Below, in pieces: positions 34,139-35,781 of a stretch of 35,781 nt of DNA (its first letter is position 1; every line of letters starts with the position of its first letter). The stretch covers positions 1-35,781 of the forward strand of contig CALWUJ010000018.1 in NCBI GenBank assembly GCA_944384725.1, written 5' to 3'. Origin of the DNA: an uncultured Agathobaculum sp. (GTDB lineage Bacteria > Bacillota > Clostridia > Oscillospirales > Butyricicoccaceae). A program made the translations under genes and the position numbers. The notes beneath the pieces were generated by a model. That model was not told where the DNA came from. It worked only from the letters and a program-made list of their open reading frames with translations, and made no database searches.

Positions 34139-35188
34139 ATGGACAAGCCTTTTCTTGCGAAACTCCGCCGCATTGACCCCTATGTGCCGGGCGAGCAGCC
34201 GCAGAGCGACGATATCATCAAGTTAAACGCCAACGAAAACCCGTACCCGCCCGCACCGGGCGTTGCCGAAGCGCTGCGCACATTCGACGCCTCGCGCCTT
34301 GCGCTTTATCCGGACGCGAACGGCAAAGCGCTCAAAAATGCGCTTGCAAACCGCTTCGGTGTAAAACCAACGCAAGTATTCCTCGGCAACGGCTCGGATG
34401 ACGTGCTCGCGCTTGCGTTTCAGTCGTTCTTCTGCTCGGGTGAGCCGATTCTCTACCCGGATATCACCTATTCGTTCTATCCGGTCTGGTGCGACCTGTT
34501 CCGCATACCGTATGAGACCGTGCCGCTGGATGAGAACTTCTGTGTGCGCGTCCGCGACTACGACAAACCGAACGGCGGTATTGTCCTGCCCAACCCGAAT
34601 GCGCCGACCGGACGCGGCGTGTCGCTCGACGTCATTGAGGACCTTTTGCAGCACAACGCGGATTGCGTGGTCATCATCGACGAGGCCTATGTGGATTTCG
34701 GCGCGCAGAGCGCCGTGCCGCTCCTTTCCAAATACGAAAACCTGCTCGTCGTGCAGACGATGAGCAAGTCGCGCTCGCTCGCCGGCCTGCGCATTGGCTA
34801 TGCGCTCGGCTCAGAAACGCTGATTGCGACGCTCGAGGCGGTCAAAAACTCCTATAACTCGTATACAATGGACGCAGTCGCGCTCGCTGCGGGCGAAGCC
34901 GCAGTCAAGGACGAGGCGTATTTTCAGGAGACCTGCCGCAAGGTCATCGCCACGCGTGAACGTACCGCAGACGAACTGCGCAAACTGGGTTTTACTGTTT
35001 CCCCCTCACTGACCAACTTCCTGTTCGTCACCCACCCAACCCAAAAAGCGCCGGAAATTTTCGAATTTCTTCGGCAGAAAAATATTTTTATCCGGTATTT
35101 CAAGCTGCCGCGTATTGACAACTATCTGCGCATCACCGTCGGCACGGACGAGCAGATGGATCGCATGATCGAAGAACTGCGTACCTAG
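34139..35188 (+). CDS. hisC: Histidinol-phosphate aminotransferase HisC
   Basis: The 349-residue protein is a PLP aminotransferase of the HisC type: LNANENPYPP at the start, NGSDDVLALAF (phosphate cup), LPNPNAPTGR, IIDEAYVDF (the PLP-binding Asp) and SKSRSLAGLRIGYA, whose first Lys forms the PLP bond. It converts imidazole-acetol phosphate and glutamate to histidinol phosphate in His synthesis, and some also act on aromatic amino acids. AAAGGAG precedes ATG 34139. The C-terminus (RITVGTDEQMDRMIEELRT) is near the normal end, but the next gene fragment starts one base later, so loss of a few residues is possible. Confidence 0.93.
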   Translation: MDKPFLAKLRRIDPYVPGEQPQSDDIIKLNANENPYPPAPGVAEALRTFDASRLALYPDANGKALKNALANRFGVKPTQVFLGNGSDDVLALAFQSFFCSGEPILYPDITYSFYPVWCDLFRIPYETVPLDENFCVRVRDYDKPNGGIVLPNPNAPTGRGVSLDVIEDLLQHNADCVVIIDEAYVDFGAQSAVPLLSKYENLLVVQTMSKSRSLAGLRIGYALGSETLIATLEAVKNSYNSYTMDAVALAAGEAAVKDEAYFQETCRKVIATRERTADELRKLGFTVSPSLTNFLFVTHPTQKAPEIFEFLRQKNIFIRYFKLPRIDNYLRITVGTDEQMDRMIEELRT

Positions 35189-35189
35189 A

Positions 35190-35510
35190 GTGTATAAGAC
35201 CACCCGTGACGGGAAACGGCTGACGCTGGAGGATGAATGTCTGCAAAGTTGCAGCCTACCATCCATAGCCTACGGCTTCAAGCGGTGTTCCTTGAAACAC
35301 AAGATCGGGCCGCAGGAAAAGTTCTGCAACCATTACCCGCTGTGTCAAAAGGCGTGGGCGGCGGGCAAACGGGTGGTCAAGTTCATCGGCTACGACGCGG
35401 GCGAGGGCTACCGCAGCGACAAGGTGCTGCTGGGAGACCTGGCCGACCGAAAATACAGCAAGAGTATTACGATGGCGAGCGCGGCAGCATCCCGGAGGAA
35501 TACCGGGTGA
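35190..35510 (+). pseudogene. 5'-truncated PAPS-reductase-like fragment
   Basis: One base after hisC a frame opens with YKTTRDGKRLTLEDECLQ and continues SIAYGFKRCSLKHKIGPQEK, FCNHYPLCQKAW and FIGYDAGEGYRSDKVL. This matches my memory of PAPS-reductase/adenine-nucleotide alpha-hydrolase-like proteins carried by phages and conjugative elements (Cys-Ser-x-Lys and GYDAGE motifs). The N-terminal domain is missing and the C-terminal part is lost after about DLADRKY (near 35455); the rest of the frame looks random. There is no proper ribosome site. It is a fragment fused to hisC's edge on one side and to a different coding segment on the other. Confidence 0.55.
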
Positions 35511-35781
35511 TGACCTTCCAGGACGACATCCCTGAAGAAGAAATTTCGGAATGGGCCATGGACCTTGCCTACGATATGGACGAGTTTTTCCGGCAGAACG
35601 ATCCGCAGTATGCCGCCGAGCACCCGGAGGAACACGCGGCAAAGGAAGAAATCTACGAGAACCTTTCCGATTGCCGCATTGCCTCTCTGGAAGAAAAGCT
35701 GAAGGCGTTGGGTCAGACCCCGGAGGACTACCTTCCCTCCGAGCTGGAGAAGTTCAAGGAGGCTGTGGGCTACGAGGCATA
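35468..35781 (+). CDS. Acidic protein fragment of mobile-element type, open at both ends
   Basis: From about 35468 a different frame has good coding character and stays open to the window edge: YDGERGSIPEEYRVMTFQDD, then many Glu/Asp residues with helical segments. No start codon with a ribosome site precedes it, so this is the interior or 3' part of a gene joined to the PAPS-like fragment, or one continuing outside. I do not recognise a named family. The style (acidic, Glu-rich, helical) resembles accessory proteins of clostridial conjugative elements, which is only an impression. Confidence 0.5.

Overview
The window looks like a chromosomal segment of an endospore-forming gut Firmicute of class Clostridia. 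The supporting genes are a SpoIVFA/SpoIVFB-like protease pair, a Clostridium-type glutamate dehydrogenase, CarD next to ispD-ispF, a DUF951 protein, and strong AGGAGG ribosome sites. An Oscillospirales relative (Butyricicoccus/Agathobaculum-like) is my best guess, but that is inference from gene content only.

Region 1 (1 to about 13190) is accessory DNA, probably the right part of an element integrated at a tRNA-Ser gene. From left to right it holds: a GS-like amidoligase (cut by the window edge) translationally coupled to a class II glutamine amidotransferase; a broken micro-ORF; a long intergenic hairpin; a MntA/HepT (MNT-HEPN) toxin-antitoxin pair; a small serine recombinase; an AT-rich gene for an unrecognised 710-residue protein; a second unrecognised 534-residue protein; the remnant of a RecQ-like helicase; a helicase-like gene split by an in-frame TAG; an excisionase-like HTH protein; a tyrosine integrase; and a HipA-like kinase without a HipB partner. 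The pieces suggest a decaying integrative element that carries at least one stress or defence-type module.

Region 2 (13193 to 35188) is ordinary chromosome. It contains tRNA-Ser(GGA); a branched-chain amino acid ABC transporter operon (livK-H-M-G-F) ending in a cytidylate-kinase-like gene; carD, ispD and ispF (regulator plus MEP isoprenoid pathway); a spoIVFA/spoIVFB-like pair; gdhA; an MGMT-like protein with an HD-domain protein; a MarR regulator driving a heterodimeric ABC exporter; a MATE exporter; a DUF951/nucleoside phosphorylase pair; an S1-domain protein; and rarA divergent from hisC. Most transcription units end in clear intrinsic terminators, and several have recognisable sigma-A promoters.

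Region 3 (35190 to the end) begins one base after the hisC stop codon. It holds a 5'-truncated PAPS-reductase-like fragment whose homology stops abruptly and is followed, in another frame, by an open acidic coding segment. This looks like a recombination scar or the edge of a second mobile element. The most noteworthy items are the amber-split Walker A/4-Cys helicase, the amidoligase-amidotransferase pair, the two unrecognised large proteins, the orphan HipA-like kinase beside the tRNA, and the chimeric right end.
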